From NCBI GenBank assembly GCA_013812985.1, contig JACCSN010000608.1, positions 1-5,269 of the forward strand: a DNA stretch of 5,269 nt. Reading direction: 5' to 3'. The DNA is from Hyphomicrobiales bacterium (GTDB lineage Bacteria; Pseudomonadota; Alphaproteobacteria; Rhizobiales; Afifellaceae). Shown in pieces: positions 1 through 5,269 of this stretch (position 1 is its first letter; each line of letters opens with the position of its first letter). Below the pieces are notes generated by a model. The model had not been told where the DNA came from, did not search any database, and worked only from the letters and a program-made list of their open reading frames with translations. The position numbers were made by a program, and so were the translations under genes.

Positions 1-543
1 CATGGCACCCTTGGAGCGGCCAGTCGTGCCGGACGTATAGAGGATGGCGGCCAGGTCGCCGGCCGTCCGCGGAACGTCGTCGAAGGCCGTGGGGGCGGCG
101 CGACCCTTGTCCGCCAAGCTACCGGCGGAGACCTCGGGCGATTGCCAAGACCCCAGTGTTTCCAGCCGAGCACCGGACTTGGCCGCGATCGGCGCAAGCC
201 CGTCCGCCCTCGCCGGGTCGCAAACGAAGACCCGCGGCTCGGCATCGGACAGGAAGTAGTCGATCTCCGCAGGCGTGTAGGCGGTGTTCAGGGGCAGATA
301 GACCGCACCGGCGCGAAGCGCGGCGAGGTAGAGCATCAGCGACTCCATGCTCTTTTCCGCCTGGACAGCGATGCGGTCGCCGGTCCGAACGCCGAGATCG
401 ACGAGCACGTTCGCGAAGCGGGCCGATACCTCCAGCACGTCGCGATAGGTGTATTGCGCGCCACGGTCGGGCAGCCAGGCAAAGCGCCGGCCAAGATCGC
501 TCGGCATTGCCGCGCGAAGGTGGGCAAAGAGGTTGTCGCTCAC
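1..543 (-). CDS. matB: Malonyl-CoA synthetase (malonate-CoA ligase), N-terminal part
   Basis: The first 181 codons of an acyl-CoA synthetase of the ANL (adenylate-forming) superfamily; the rest lies beyond the left edge. The protein starts VSDNLFAHLRAAMP, continues with YTYRDVLEVSARFANVLVDLGV and GDRIAVQAEKS, then MLYLAALRAGAVYLPLNTAYTPAEIDYFL, a typical substrate-domain block. It ends with YTSGTTGRSKGAM (169-181), the phosphate-binding loop that grips ATP. The enzyme makes malonyl-CoA from malonate, CoA and ATP, releasing AMP and pyrophosphate, in the cytoplasm. The family assignment is firm. Malonate specificity follows from close resemblance to MatB proteins and from the adjacent decarboxylase and transporter, since the acyl-binding residues are outside the window. 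The start is GTG at 543, overlapping the matA stop as GTGA, with GAGG 5 bases upstream. Full-length relatives have about 500 residues, so about a third is seen. Confidence 0.88.
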   Translation of the reverse strand, partial: MSDNLFAHLRAAMPSDLGRRFAWLPDRGAQYTYRDVLEVSARFANVLVDLGVRTGDRIAVQAEKSMESLMLYLAALRAGAVYLPLNTAYTPAEIDYFLSDAEPRVFVCDPARADGLAPIAAKSGARLETLGSWQSPEVSAGSLADKGRAAPTAFDDVPRTAGDLAAILYTSGTTGRSKGAM

Positions 544-1895
544 GCCGACCTCGCCAAGCTTGCGGGCCCCGGAACAGCTCGCGCCAGACGCGTCACGGCG
601 TTTGACGCGACGGCCGCGCCCGTGTTTGCGTAGGCCTCGTGGTTCCGCTCGATGTCCTCTGGTCTGTAGAGATAATTGACCATGACGCCGTGCGACCGCC
701 GCAGACCCTCGCGGCTGAGATCGCCGCGCCAGTTGATGCGCTCCAGGCGGGCGCCGTTGCCGAGGTGGAACCGCGCGACCGGGTCCACTGGCTTCCCGGC
801 AGCTGTGCGCGCCCGGGTGAGATAATGGGCGGCAAGCGGCACCAGGATGGCATCCAGGAGCTCGGATGTCGCCTGGTCGCGCCACCACCCCTCCTCGTCG
901 AGCGCCCCGAGCACCTCGCGGCTCTGACGATCGAGAAGACCGCCGTCGCGCCGCTCATCCGCCAGCCAGCGGGCGAAGCCCGGAACGGGCGAGAGCGTCA
1001 CGAAGGTGCGAATGTTGGGCAGTTCTCGCCTCAAATCCTCCAATACCTGCTTGATCAGGAAATTGCCGAATGAGACGCCGCGCAGGCCCTCCTGGCAGTT
1101 GGTGATGGAGTAGAACACCGCCGTCCGCGCCTCGCGCGGGTCGGTCATGGGGCGGTCGGTCGCGAGGATCGACTCGATGTTTTCGGGGATGTCGGCTGTC
1201 AGCGCCACCTGGACGAAGATGAGAGGCTCGTCGATGAGCCTCGGATGGAAGAAGGCGTAGAGCCGCCGGTCCAGCGGATCGATGCGGCGCCGGAGATCGT
1301 CCCAGTCGCGGATCTCGTGTACCGCTTCGTAGCGAATGATCTTGTCGAGAACGACGGCCGGCGTATGCCAGTCGATCCGGCGCACCTCGAGGAAGCCGCG
1401 GTTGAACCACGACTGGAAGAGGTGGGCGAAGTCCGTGTCTACCTCGCGCAGATGCGGATGGTCGGGGATCAGCGCCAGGAGATCCTCGCGCATGCGGACG
1501 AGCTTCGCGGTTCCGCCGGGCGCGAGGTTCAGGCGACGGAGGATCTCCTGCCGCTTCGGCTCGGAGGCCCCGGAGAGCCGCTGCAGCGCCTCCGGGCCGG
1601 GCGCGTCACGATAGGCTTCCGCGGCGGCGACGGCCTCGTCGGCGTCGATGCCGAAGCGGGTCGCCAGGATGGCGAAGAACGCGGCCTTGCCTTGCCTGTC
1701 GCGCGCCTCGTAGGCGCGGAGCAGCCCGTCGGCCATGGCGACTCCCGATGGCTCGCCGAGGCCGGAGATGATCGCTCCGCAGAGCGCCTCGAGGTCGTCG
1801 TCGCTCCCCGGCATCTCGCCCGAGAAGTCTAGAAGCCGCCGGCTCCGCTCGGCTATCGACGACATCAGATCCTGCAGGAACCTGCCCTGATTCAC
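540..1895 (-). CDS. matA: Malonyl-CoA decarboxylase
   Basis: A 451-residue enzyme converting malonyl-CoA to acetyl-CoA and CO2, the last step of malonate use. An N-terminal helical domain, roughly residues 10-125, precedes a catalytic domain with the acetyltransferase-like (GNAT) fold. Family blocks seen are FFHPRLIDEPLIFVQVALT (215-233), FYSITNCQEGLRGVSFGNFL (261-280), TLSPVPGFARWL (300-311) and FHLGNGARLERINW (376-389). From memory of the human enzyme, whose catalytic Ser329 and His423 lie in SLSPIPGF and FHLQNG, the equivalents here are Ser302 and His377; both are present. The length is near that of bacterial homologues. I chose GTG at 1895 because it overlaps the matM stop (GTGA) and has a well-placed ribosome binding site; ATG at 1865 would give 441 residues and cannot be excluded. 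No targeting signal is visible, so it is cytoplasmic. The stop overlaps the matB start in the same way. Confidence 0.93.
   Translation of the reverse strand: MNQGRFLQDLMSSIAERSRRLLDFSGEMPGSDDDLEALCGAIISGLGEPSGVAMADGLLRAYEARDRQGKAAFFAILATRFGIDADEAVAAAEAYRDAPGPEALQRLSGASEPKRQEILRRLNLAPGGTAKLVRMREDLLALIPDHPHLREVDTDFAHLFQSWFNRGFLEVRRIDWHTPAVVLDKIIRYEAVHEIRDWDDLRRRIDPLDRRLYAFFHPRLIDEPLIFVQVALTADIPENIESILATDRPMTDPREARTAVFYSITNCQEGLRGVSFGNFLIKQVLEDLRRELPNIRTFVTLSPVPGFARWLADERRDGGLLDRQSREVLGALDEEGWWRDQATSELLDAILVPLAAHYLTRARTAAGKPVDPVARFHLGNGARLERINWRGDLSREGLRRSHGVMVNYLYRPEDIERNHEAYANTGAAVASNAVTRLARAVPGPASLARSA
549..552 (-). promoter_or_regulatory. Ribosome binding site deciding the GTG start of matB
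   Basis: GAGG lies 5 bases before GTG at 543-541, inside the end of matA. The next in-frame ATG, at 507, is 12 codons into the conserved N-terminus, so the GTG is the better start. Confidence 0.55.
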
Positions 1896-3208
1896 TGCGC
1901 CGCTCCCATCATGGCGTTCGGCAGCCAAGTCGCTATGCCGGGAAAGAAACACAGAACGACGATGCCGAGCACCATGCAGAGCACGTAGGGAAGCGAGCCA
2001 CGCAGGATCTGGCCGAGCGTGATGTCGGGCGCGATGCCGTTGATGACGTAGAGGTTGAGGCCGACGGGCGGCGTGATCAGGCCGATCTCCATGTTGATCG
2101 TCAGGATCACCGCGAACCAGTAGGGGTCGAATCCCGCCTGGGTTATGATCGGCAGGAGGATCGGCGCGGTCATCAGGATGACGGCGACCGGGGGCAGGAA
2201 AAAGCCGGCAAGGAGCAGGAAGAGGTTGATGACCGCCATCAGGACCCAGCGGTTCACCTCCAGATCGCCGATCCAGCCTGCGATGGACTGGGTGATGAAG
2301 AGGAGCGACAGCGTGAAGGCGAACAGCTCCGAGGCGCCGATGATCATCATGATCATCACCGATTCGCGCAGCGTGTCGCGGAACATGGCGAGGATCGGCC
2401 CGGCCCGCCACATCCGGTAGATCACGACGACAAGCACGAGGCAGAGCAGCGCCCCGGCACCCGCCGCTTCCGATGGGGTCGCGATCCCGCCGTAGAGGAC
2501 GTAGAGAACGCCGACGATGATGGCCAGGAAAGGCAGAATGCGCGGCAGCGCCATGAGCTTCTCGCGCATCGTGTAGCGACCGCTGAAGCTGGAGAACACG
2601 TAGCCGCGCCGCCGGCAGTCGATCAGCGTCCAGATCATGAACATGGCGGTCAGCATCAGGCCGGGGAAGATGCCGGCCATGAACAGCCGTCCGATCGAGG
2701 TCTCGGTCGAGATCCCGTAGACGATCATGGTGATCGACGGCGGGATCAGGATGCCGAGGGTGCCCCCGGCCGCGATGGAGCCGGCGGCGATCTCCTTGGG
2801 ATAACCCCGACCGACCATTTCCGGGATGCCCATCTTGCCGATCGCCGCACAAGTCGCCGGCGAAGAGCCCGACAGCGCGGCGAAGATGGAGCAGGCCCCG
2901 AGATTGGAGAGGACCAGGCCGCCGGGAACGCGATTCAGCCAGCGGTCGAGCGCTTCGTAGAGATCCTTGCCGGCCGGCGACGAAGCGACCGCCGCGCCCA
3001 TCAGGATGAACATCGGGATGGATACGAGGCTGAAGCTCGCCAGCCCGCCGAAGAAAGTTTCCCCCAGAATGTCGAGCGAGCCCATCCCCTCGGTGAGGAG
3101 CAGCGCCGCGACCGACACGGCGCCGAGGGCGAAAGCGATCGGCGTGCCGATTGCGAGCAGCGCCAAGAGGCCGACGAGCACGAGGAGGCCGGCGCCGGTC
3201 GGGCCCAT
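1892..3208 (-). CDS. matM: TRAP transporter large membrane subunit (DctM family)
   Basis: A 438-residue, very hydrophobic protein with about a dozen membrane segments and re-entrant loops, the usual length for the channel-forming DctM subunit. The strongest evidence is the block at residues 112-183, starting LSGSSPATCAAIG and including IPEMVGRGYP, GGTLGILIPPS, IVYGI and LFMAGIFPG, which is the DctM signature. The second half has GGIATPSEAAGAGA (240-253) and GLITPPVGLNLYV (376-388), the matching conserved loops. Family members drive uptake with a sodium or proton gradient rather than ATP. The ATG at 3208 lies one base after the matQ stop, with GGGGA a few bases upstream. An in-frame ATG at 3292 would add 28 unrelated hydrophilic residues and overlap matQ, so I rejected it. 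The TGA stop overlaps the GTG start of matA by 4 bases. Confidence 0.92.
   Translation of the reverse strand: MGPTGAGLLVLVGLLALLAIGTPIAFALGAVSVAALLLTEGMGSLDILGETFFGGLASFSLVSIPMFILMGAAVASSPAGKDLYEALDRWLNRVPGGLVLSNLGACSIFAALSGSSPATCAAIGKMGIPEMVGRGYPKEIAAGSIAAGGTLGILIPPSITMIVYGISTETSIGRLFMAGIFPGLMLTAMFMIWTLIDCRRRGYVFSSFSGRYTMREKLMALPRILPFLAIIVGVLYVLYGGIATPSEAAGAGALLCLVLVVVIYRMWRAGPILAMFRDTLRESVMIMMIIGASELFAFTLSLLFITQSIAGWIGDLEVNRWVLMAVINLFLLLAGFFLPPVAVILMTAPILLPIITQAGFDPYWFAVILTINMEIGLITPPVGLNLYVINGIAPDITLGQILRGSLPYVLCMVLGIVVLCFFPGIATWLPNAMMGAAQ
1903..1907 (-). promoter_or_regulatory. Ribosome binding site deciding the GTG start of matA
   Basis: GGGAG lies inside the end of matM, 7 bases before GTG at 1895-1893. 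This favours the GTG over the in-frame ATG at 1865, whose only candidate site, AGGA at 1873-1870, sits just 4 bases away. Confidence 0.55.
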
Positions 3209-3209
3209 G

Positions 3210-3737
3210 TCAGTCCCCAACCTCGATCGCCGCGCCGGGAACCAGCGCCGGGTCGTGTCCGGCGCGATGCAGAAGCCAGAGCTCCGCGACATATTGAAGG
3301 CAGAGAAGGCCCATGCCGAGGGGCAGCGGCAGCAGCGGGATCCACAATGGCAACGCCCAGACGCTCTCGGTTGTCCAGCCCTCCGACAAGGCTTCGTAGA
3401 AATAGTGCCAGCCCGACCAGGCGAGGAGCGCCGCGAAGCTCAAGCTCACCAGGCCGGCAGCGAGTTCCATGGCGAACCGGCCGCGCGGACCCGCGGCGTT
3501 CGGCAAGAGGTCAATGTTCACATGGCCGCGGTGGATGAGAACGTAAGGGCTGCCGAGAAAGGTTGAGGCTACGATCGCGTAAACGACGAATTCCGTTTGC
3601 CACACCGTCGACCAGCCGAGCACATAGCGCACGAAGATCATGTGGCAGACGACGAGCACTGCCGCCGCGAGGAGCAGCATGGCGAAGATCCCGCAAATGC
3701 GGCTCAGCAAACTGACCACGCGCGTATAAGCAGCCAT
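3210..3737 (-). CDS. matQ: TRAP transporter small membrane subunit (DctQ family)
   Basis: A 175-residue integral membrane protein with four hydrophobic segments at about residues 14-36, 49-67, 89-112 and 129-154, the usual topology and length for DctQ proteins. Family features seen are RYVLGWSTVWQTEF after the first segment, the IHRGHVNIDLLP loop (68-79) after the second, and the proline-rich PLWIPLLPLPLGMGLL start of the fourth. With MatM it forms the inner-membrane complex that receives substrate from MatP; the small subunit is needed for assembly and docking. The ATG at 3737 has GGAAGG 7 bases upstream (3750-3745). It ends in TGA one base before the matM ATG, so the two are almost certainly translated together. 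The short C-terminal tail after residue 155 is hydrophilic. Substrate specificity cannot be read from this subunit. Confidence 0.9.
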   Translation of the reverse strand: MAAYTRVVSLLSRICGIFAMLLLAAAVLVVCHMIFVRYVLGWSTVWQTEFVVYAIVASTFLGSPYVLIHRGHVNIDLLPNAAGPRGRFAMELAAGLVSLSFAALLAWSGWHYFYEALSEGWTTESVWALPLWIPLLPLPLGMGLLCLQYVAELWLLHRAGHDPALVPGAAIEVGD

Positions 3738-3766
3738 CCCTGGACCTTCCGCAGCCTCGCTTGCAA

Positions 3767-3793
3767 TAGGCGCCCTCGACCTGAGAGCGCCTA
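3767..3793 (-). other. Intergenic RNA stem-loop between matP and matQ
   Basis: In the transcript an 11-base-pair stem forms from UAGGCGCUCUC and GAGGGCGCCUA, with a 5-base loop AGGUC. All pairs are Watson-Crick except one U-G wobble (3786 with 3774). It begins 19 bases after the matP stop and ends 29 bases before the matQ ATG, leaving the matQ ribosome binding site free. No T tract follows, so it is not a standard terminator. It more likely protects the 3' end of matP mRNA or partly stops transcription, so that binding protein is made in excess of the membrane subunits. Confidence 0.75.
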
Positions 3794-3812
3794 CATCAAT
3801 GGATAACGGGGT

Positions 3813-4796
3813 TCACTCGACCGCAAGCGCCTTGTCCACCAGTTCCTGCCCGCCCGGGACGTTGGCGAACTCCTTGTAGGAGGTCTCCTGAGCGATCTTC
3901 AGCCAGGCGTCGTAGTCCTCCTTCGACATTTCCACCACCTCGACCCCGGCGTCCTTGAACGCCTTGATCATGTCCTCATCCATCTTTTTCGCTTCTCCGG
4001 CAAAGTACTCTTCGGCCTTCTGGCCCGCTGCCAGGAGAGCGTCCTGCTGCTCCTTGGAGAGCTTGTCCCAGCTCTCTTTCGACATCAGGATCGGCTCGTA
4101 CATGAACCAGAGTGCGTTCTCGCCGGGCGCGGTGAGGCACTTCACCTGCTCGTAGAGGCGATAGGATACGAAGGATCCCGACGAGGTGTTGGTGGCATCG
4201 AGGACCCCGGTCTGCATGCCGGTGTAGATTTCCGACGACGGCATGGACGAGATCGAGGCGCCGGCCCCGACCAGCATCTGCTCGAAAGCCGGGCCGGCGG
4301 CCCGCGTCACCTGGCCCTTGATCGTTTCCGGCGAGGTGATGCAGTTCTCCTTGGACGCGAAGGCCCCGGCCAGCCAGGCATCGGCGAGCACGACGACGCC
4401 GTTCTCCTCGATCAGCTTCTTGATGTCGCTCATGAACTCCGAGTCATTGAGACGCGTCGCGCGCTCGTGATTGCGGACGAGCCCCGGCATCAAGGTCGCC
4501 GAAAACTGCGGAACGCGCCCAGATGCGTAGTCGAGCGGAAAAGCCGCAATATCGAGCTGACCCTTTGTGAGCGCGCCCCATTGCTCGTTCGGCTTGAACA
4601 GGGAAGCGCCGGGATAGACGCGGATGTCCAGATCGACGTTCGCTTTTTCGACCTCGCGGGCGAGAATCTGCACCATCTCGTCGCGAACGTCGCCTTTCCC
4701 GCCCGGCCATTGGTGCGACGCCTTCAACGTCACTGCGTCCGCAGTCGTGGCCAAAGCCACGGAGACGGTGAGCCCAAGCAGCAATGCGTGCTTCAT
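3813..4796 (-). CDS. matP: TRAP transporter substrate-binding protein, probably malonate-specific
   Basis: A 327-residue DctP-family periplasmic binding protein. Residues 1-21 form a signal peptide (MKH, a hydrophobic core, then a TADA cleavage motif), so the mature protein should begin VTLKASHQWP. The length is typical for the family. The segment KGQVTRAAG places Arg165 where DctP proteins have the conserved arginine that binds the substrate carboxylate. The following PSSEIYTGMQTGVLDA (residues 186-201) is the family's characteristic hinge region. The C-terminus is a charged helical region. The family captures carboxylic acids and hands them to the membrane subunits. Malonate is inferred from the downstream malonyl-CoA synthetase and decarboxylase genes, not from the binding pocket. 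The start is set by the strong ribosome binding site and the signal peptide; reading further upstream gives a non-family extension overlapping maiA. Two cysteines, 152 and 220, could form a disulfide. The gene ends in TGA and is followed by a stem-loop. Confidence 0.9.
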   Translation of the reverse strand: MKHALLLGLTVSVALATTADAVTLKASHQWPGGKGDVRDEMVQILAREVEKANVDLDIRVYPGASLFKPNEQWGALTKGQLDIAAFPLDYASGRVPQFSATLMPGLVRNHERATRLNDSEFMSDIKKLIEENGVVVLADAWLAGAFASKENCITSPETIKGQVTRAAGPAFEQMLVGAGASISSMPSSEIYTGMQTGVLDATNTSSGSFVSYRLYEQVKCLTAPGENALWFMYEPILMSKESWDKLSKEQQDALLAAGQKAEEYFAGEAKKMDEDMIKAFKDAGVEVVEMSKEDYDAWLKIAQETSYKEFANVPGGQELVDKALAVE

Positions 4797-4803
4797 GCGA
4801 ATG

Positions 4804-4811
4804 TTCCTCCC
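4804..4811 (-). promoter_or_regulatory. Strong ribosome binding site of matP
   Basis: GGGAGGAA in the transcript lies 7 bases before the ATG at 4796. It is the closest match to the anti-Shine-Dalgarno consensus in the window. It fixes the matP start at this ATG rather than at the upstream in-frame ATG at 5087, and fits the need for abundant binding protein. Confidence 0.8.
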
Positions 4812-4818
4812 TTTGTGA

Positions 4819-4842
4819 CCCGCTTTCCTGCGGAGCTGCGGG
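4819..4842 (-). other. Small leader hairpin upstream of matP
   Basis: In the transcript, GCGGG (4823-4819) can pair either with CCCGC (4842-4838) across a 14-base loop, or with CCGC (4833-4830) across a 6-base loop AGGAAA. The two pairings exclude each other. The stems are only 4 to 5 base pairs long, so the structure may not matter. It sits 8 bases upstream of the matP ribosome binding site. Confidence 0.25.
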
Positions 4843-4872
4843 AATATATGACTCACGTCGTCTATTGTGAAA
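4843..4872 (-). promoter_or_regulatory. Candidate sigma-70-type promoter for matPQMAB
   Basis: On the minus strand, TTTCAC (4872-4867) is followed after 18 bases by TATATT (4848-4843). The second hexamer matches the TATAAT consensus at five of six positions; the first matches TTGACA poorly, which is common in promoters that need an activator. Transcription would start near 4836, giving a leader of about 40 bases before matP. The AT-rich patch stands out in an otherwise GC-rich spacer. This is inference from motifs only. Confidence 0.4.
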
Positions 4873-4929
4873 GAGGCCGACGCGCCGCGCCATTGGCCGA
4901 GTGGACGTGCAAGAGCGTCAGCGGGACGA

Positions 4930-5269
4930 TTACGGTTCCGCGTCCGGCTGGCGATCCGGTCTGGCCGCTGCGAACGCCGGATGAGCGGCGCAGAATTCGT
5001 CGATGGCGACGAGCGTTCGGCACGTGGAAAGATCGCTGCCGAAGAGGCGGGCGTTATAGAGCTGGGGCACGAGACAGATATCCGCAAGCGTCGGGGACTC
5101 GCCGAAGCAATACGGGCCCCGCCAGCCGTCTCTCATCAGCAGCCGCTCGCATGAAGCGAGCCCCTGTTCGACCCAGTGGCGATACCAGGCGTCGATCGCC
5201 GCCTGGTCCTGATGCAACACTCCCTTCAAGTATTTCAGCACCCGCAGATTATTGAGCGGGTGGATGTCG
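4930..5269 (-). CDS. maiA: Maleylacetoacetate isomerase (zeta-class glutathione S-transferase), C-terminal part
   Basis: This is the last 112 or so codons of a gene whose start lies beyond the right edge; the reading frame is open from 5268 and ends in TAA at 4932-4930. The visible protein begins DIHPLNNLRVLKYL, the junction into the helical C-terminal domain of zeta-class glutathione S-transferases. It continues with a helix containing WYRHWVEQGL and the segment PTLADICLVPQLYNARLF, a hallmark of maleylacetoacetate isomerases. Enzymes of this family use glutathione to isomerise maleylacetoacetate to fumarylacetoacetate in tyrosine and phenylalanine breakdown, in the cytoplasm. The N-terminal thioredoxin-like domain with the glutathione site is outside the window, so the assignment rests on the C-terminal domain. 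A related isomerase such as maleylpyruvate isomerase is possible. The gene points the same way as the malonate genes but is 133 bases from them, so membership of their operon is uncertain. Confidence 0.85.
   Translation of the reverse strand, partial: DIHPLNNLRVLKYLKGVLHQDQAAIDAWYRHWVEQGLASCERLLMRDGWRGPYCFGESPTLADICLVPQLYNARLFGSDLSTCRTLVAIDEFCAAHPAFAAARPDRQPDAEP

Larger units (their letters stand above)
4797..4929 (-). other. Spacer between maiA and matP, with leader of the mat operon
   Basis: This 133-base non-coding stretch carries a locally AT-rich patch with a promoter-like pair of hexamers, a small hairpin and the matP ribosome binding site. A 6-base direct repeat, GGCCGA on the plus strand at 4875-4880 and 4895-4900, lies just upstream of the -35-like box at a 20-base interval. 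It could be part of a regulator site but is too short to call. I see no convincing intrinsic terminator after maiA: there is GC-rich sequence that could fold weakly, but no following T tract. Read-through from maiA is therefore possible. Confidence 0.5.

Noticed and set aside
142..633. Plus-strand open frame of 163 codons at the left edge
   Set aside because: It is antisense to matB and the end of matA, both of which show unmistakable conserved motifs on the minus strand.
1245..1832. Plus-strand open frame of 195 codons opposite matA
   Set aside because: It lies wholly inside the decarboxylase gene on the other strand and encodes no recognisable motif.
1896..2852. Upstream extension of the matA frame to an ATG at 2852
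   Set aside because: The extension runs through matM in another frame and gives a low-complexity sequence rich in arginine, histidine and aspartate with no family similarity; the decarboxylase homology begins near 1895-1865.
3767..3793. Intrinsic terminator after matP
   Set aside because: The stem is strong but no run of T follows it, and matQM are needed with matP, so a stabilising or partially attenuating hairpin fits better.
4797..5087. Upstream extension of matP to an ATG at 5087
   Set aside because: It overlaps maiA, adds 97 residues without family similarity, and would bury the clear signal peptide that begins at 4796.
4467..5255. Long plus-strand open frame of 262 codons opposite matP and maiA
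   Set aside because: It is antisense to two well-supported genes, its product is rich in arginine, proline and alanine with no recognisable domain, and such frames are expected in GC-rich DNA.

Overview
The window looks like chromosomal DNA from a GC-rich alphaproteobacterium, most likely a rhizobial or Rhodobacter-like lineage. The reasons are the strong G/C bias at third codon positions, the protein sequences, and the gene order, which matches the matPQMAB malonate operon I recall from Sinorhizobium meliloti. The species cannot be fixed from the sequence alone. All six recognisable genes lie on the minus strand, so transcription runs from high to low coordinates.

Layout in the direction of transcription: the C-terminal part of a zeta-class glutathione S-transferase, probably maleylacetoacetate isomerase (5268-4930, cut by the right edge); a 133-base spacer (4929-4797) with a candidate promoter, a small leader hairpin and a strong ribosome binding site; matP, the periplasmic binding protein of a TRAP transporter (4796-3813); a 75-base gap with a strong RNA stem-loop (3793-3767); matQ, the small membrane subunit (3737-3210); matM, the large membrane subunit (3208-1892); matA, malonyl-CoA decarboxylase (1895-540); and matB, malonyl-CoA synthetase (543-1, cut by the left edge after the ATP-binding loop).

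The five mat genes form one pathway. MatP captures a dicarboxylate, inferred to be malonate, in the periplasm. MatQM carries it inward, driven by an ion gradient. MatB activates it to malonyl-CoA using ATP and CoA, and MatA decarboxylates malonyl-CoA to acetyl-CoA. The genes are tightly packed: one base separates matQ from matM, and both the matM/matA and matA/matB junctions are 4-base GTGA overlaps, so both enzymes use GTG starts. The only sizeable internal gap, between matP and matQ, holds the stem-loop and probably sets the ratio of binding protein to membrane subunits.

I see no mobile element, CRISPR array, tRNA, rRNA or obviously novel system. The most interesting points are the regulatory architecture of the operon and the position of the isomerase gene just upstream. 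No stretch longer than 300 bases lacks a gene.
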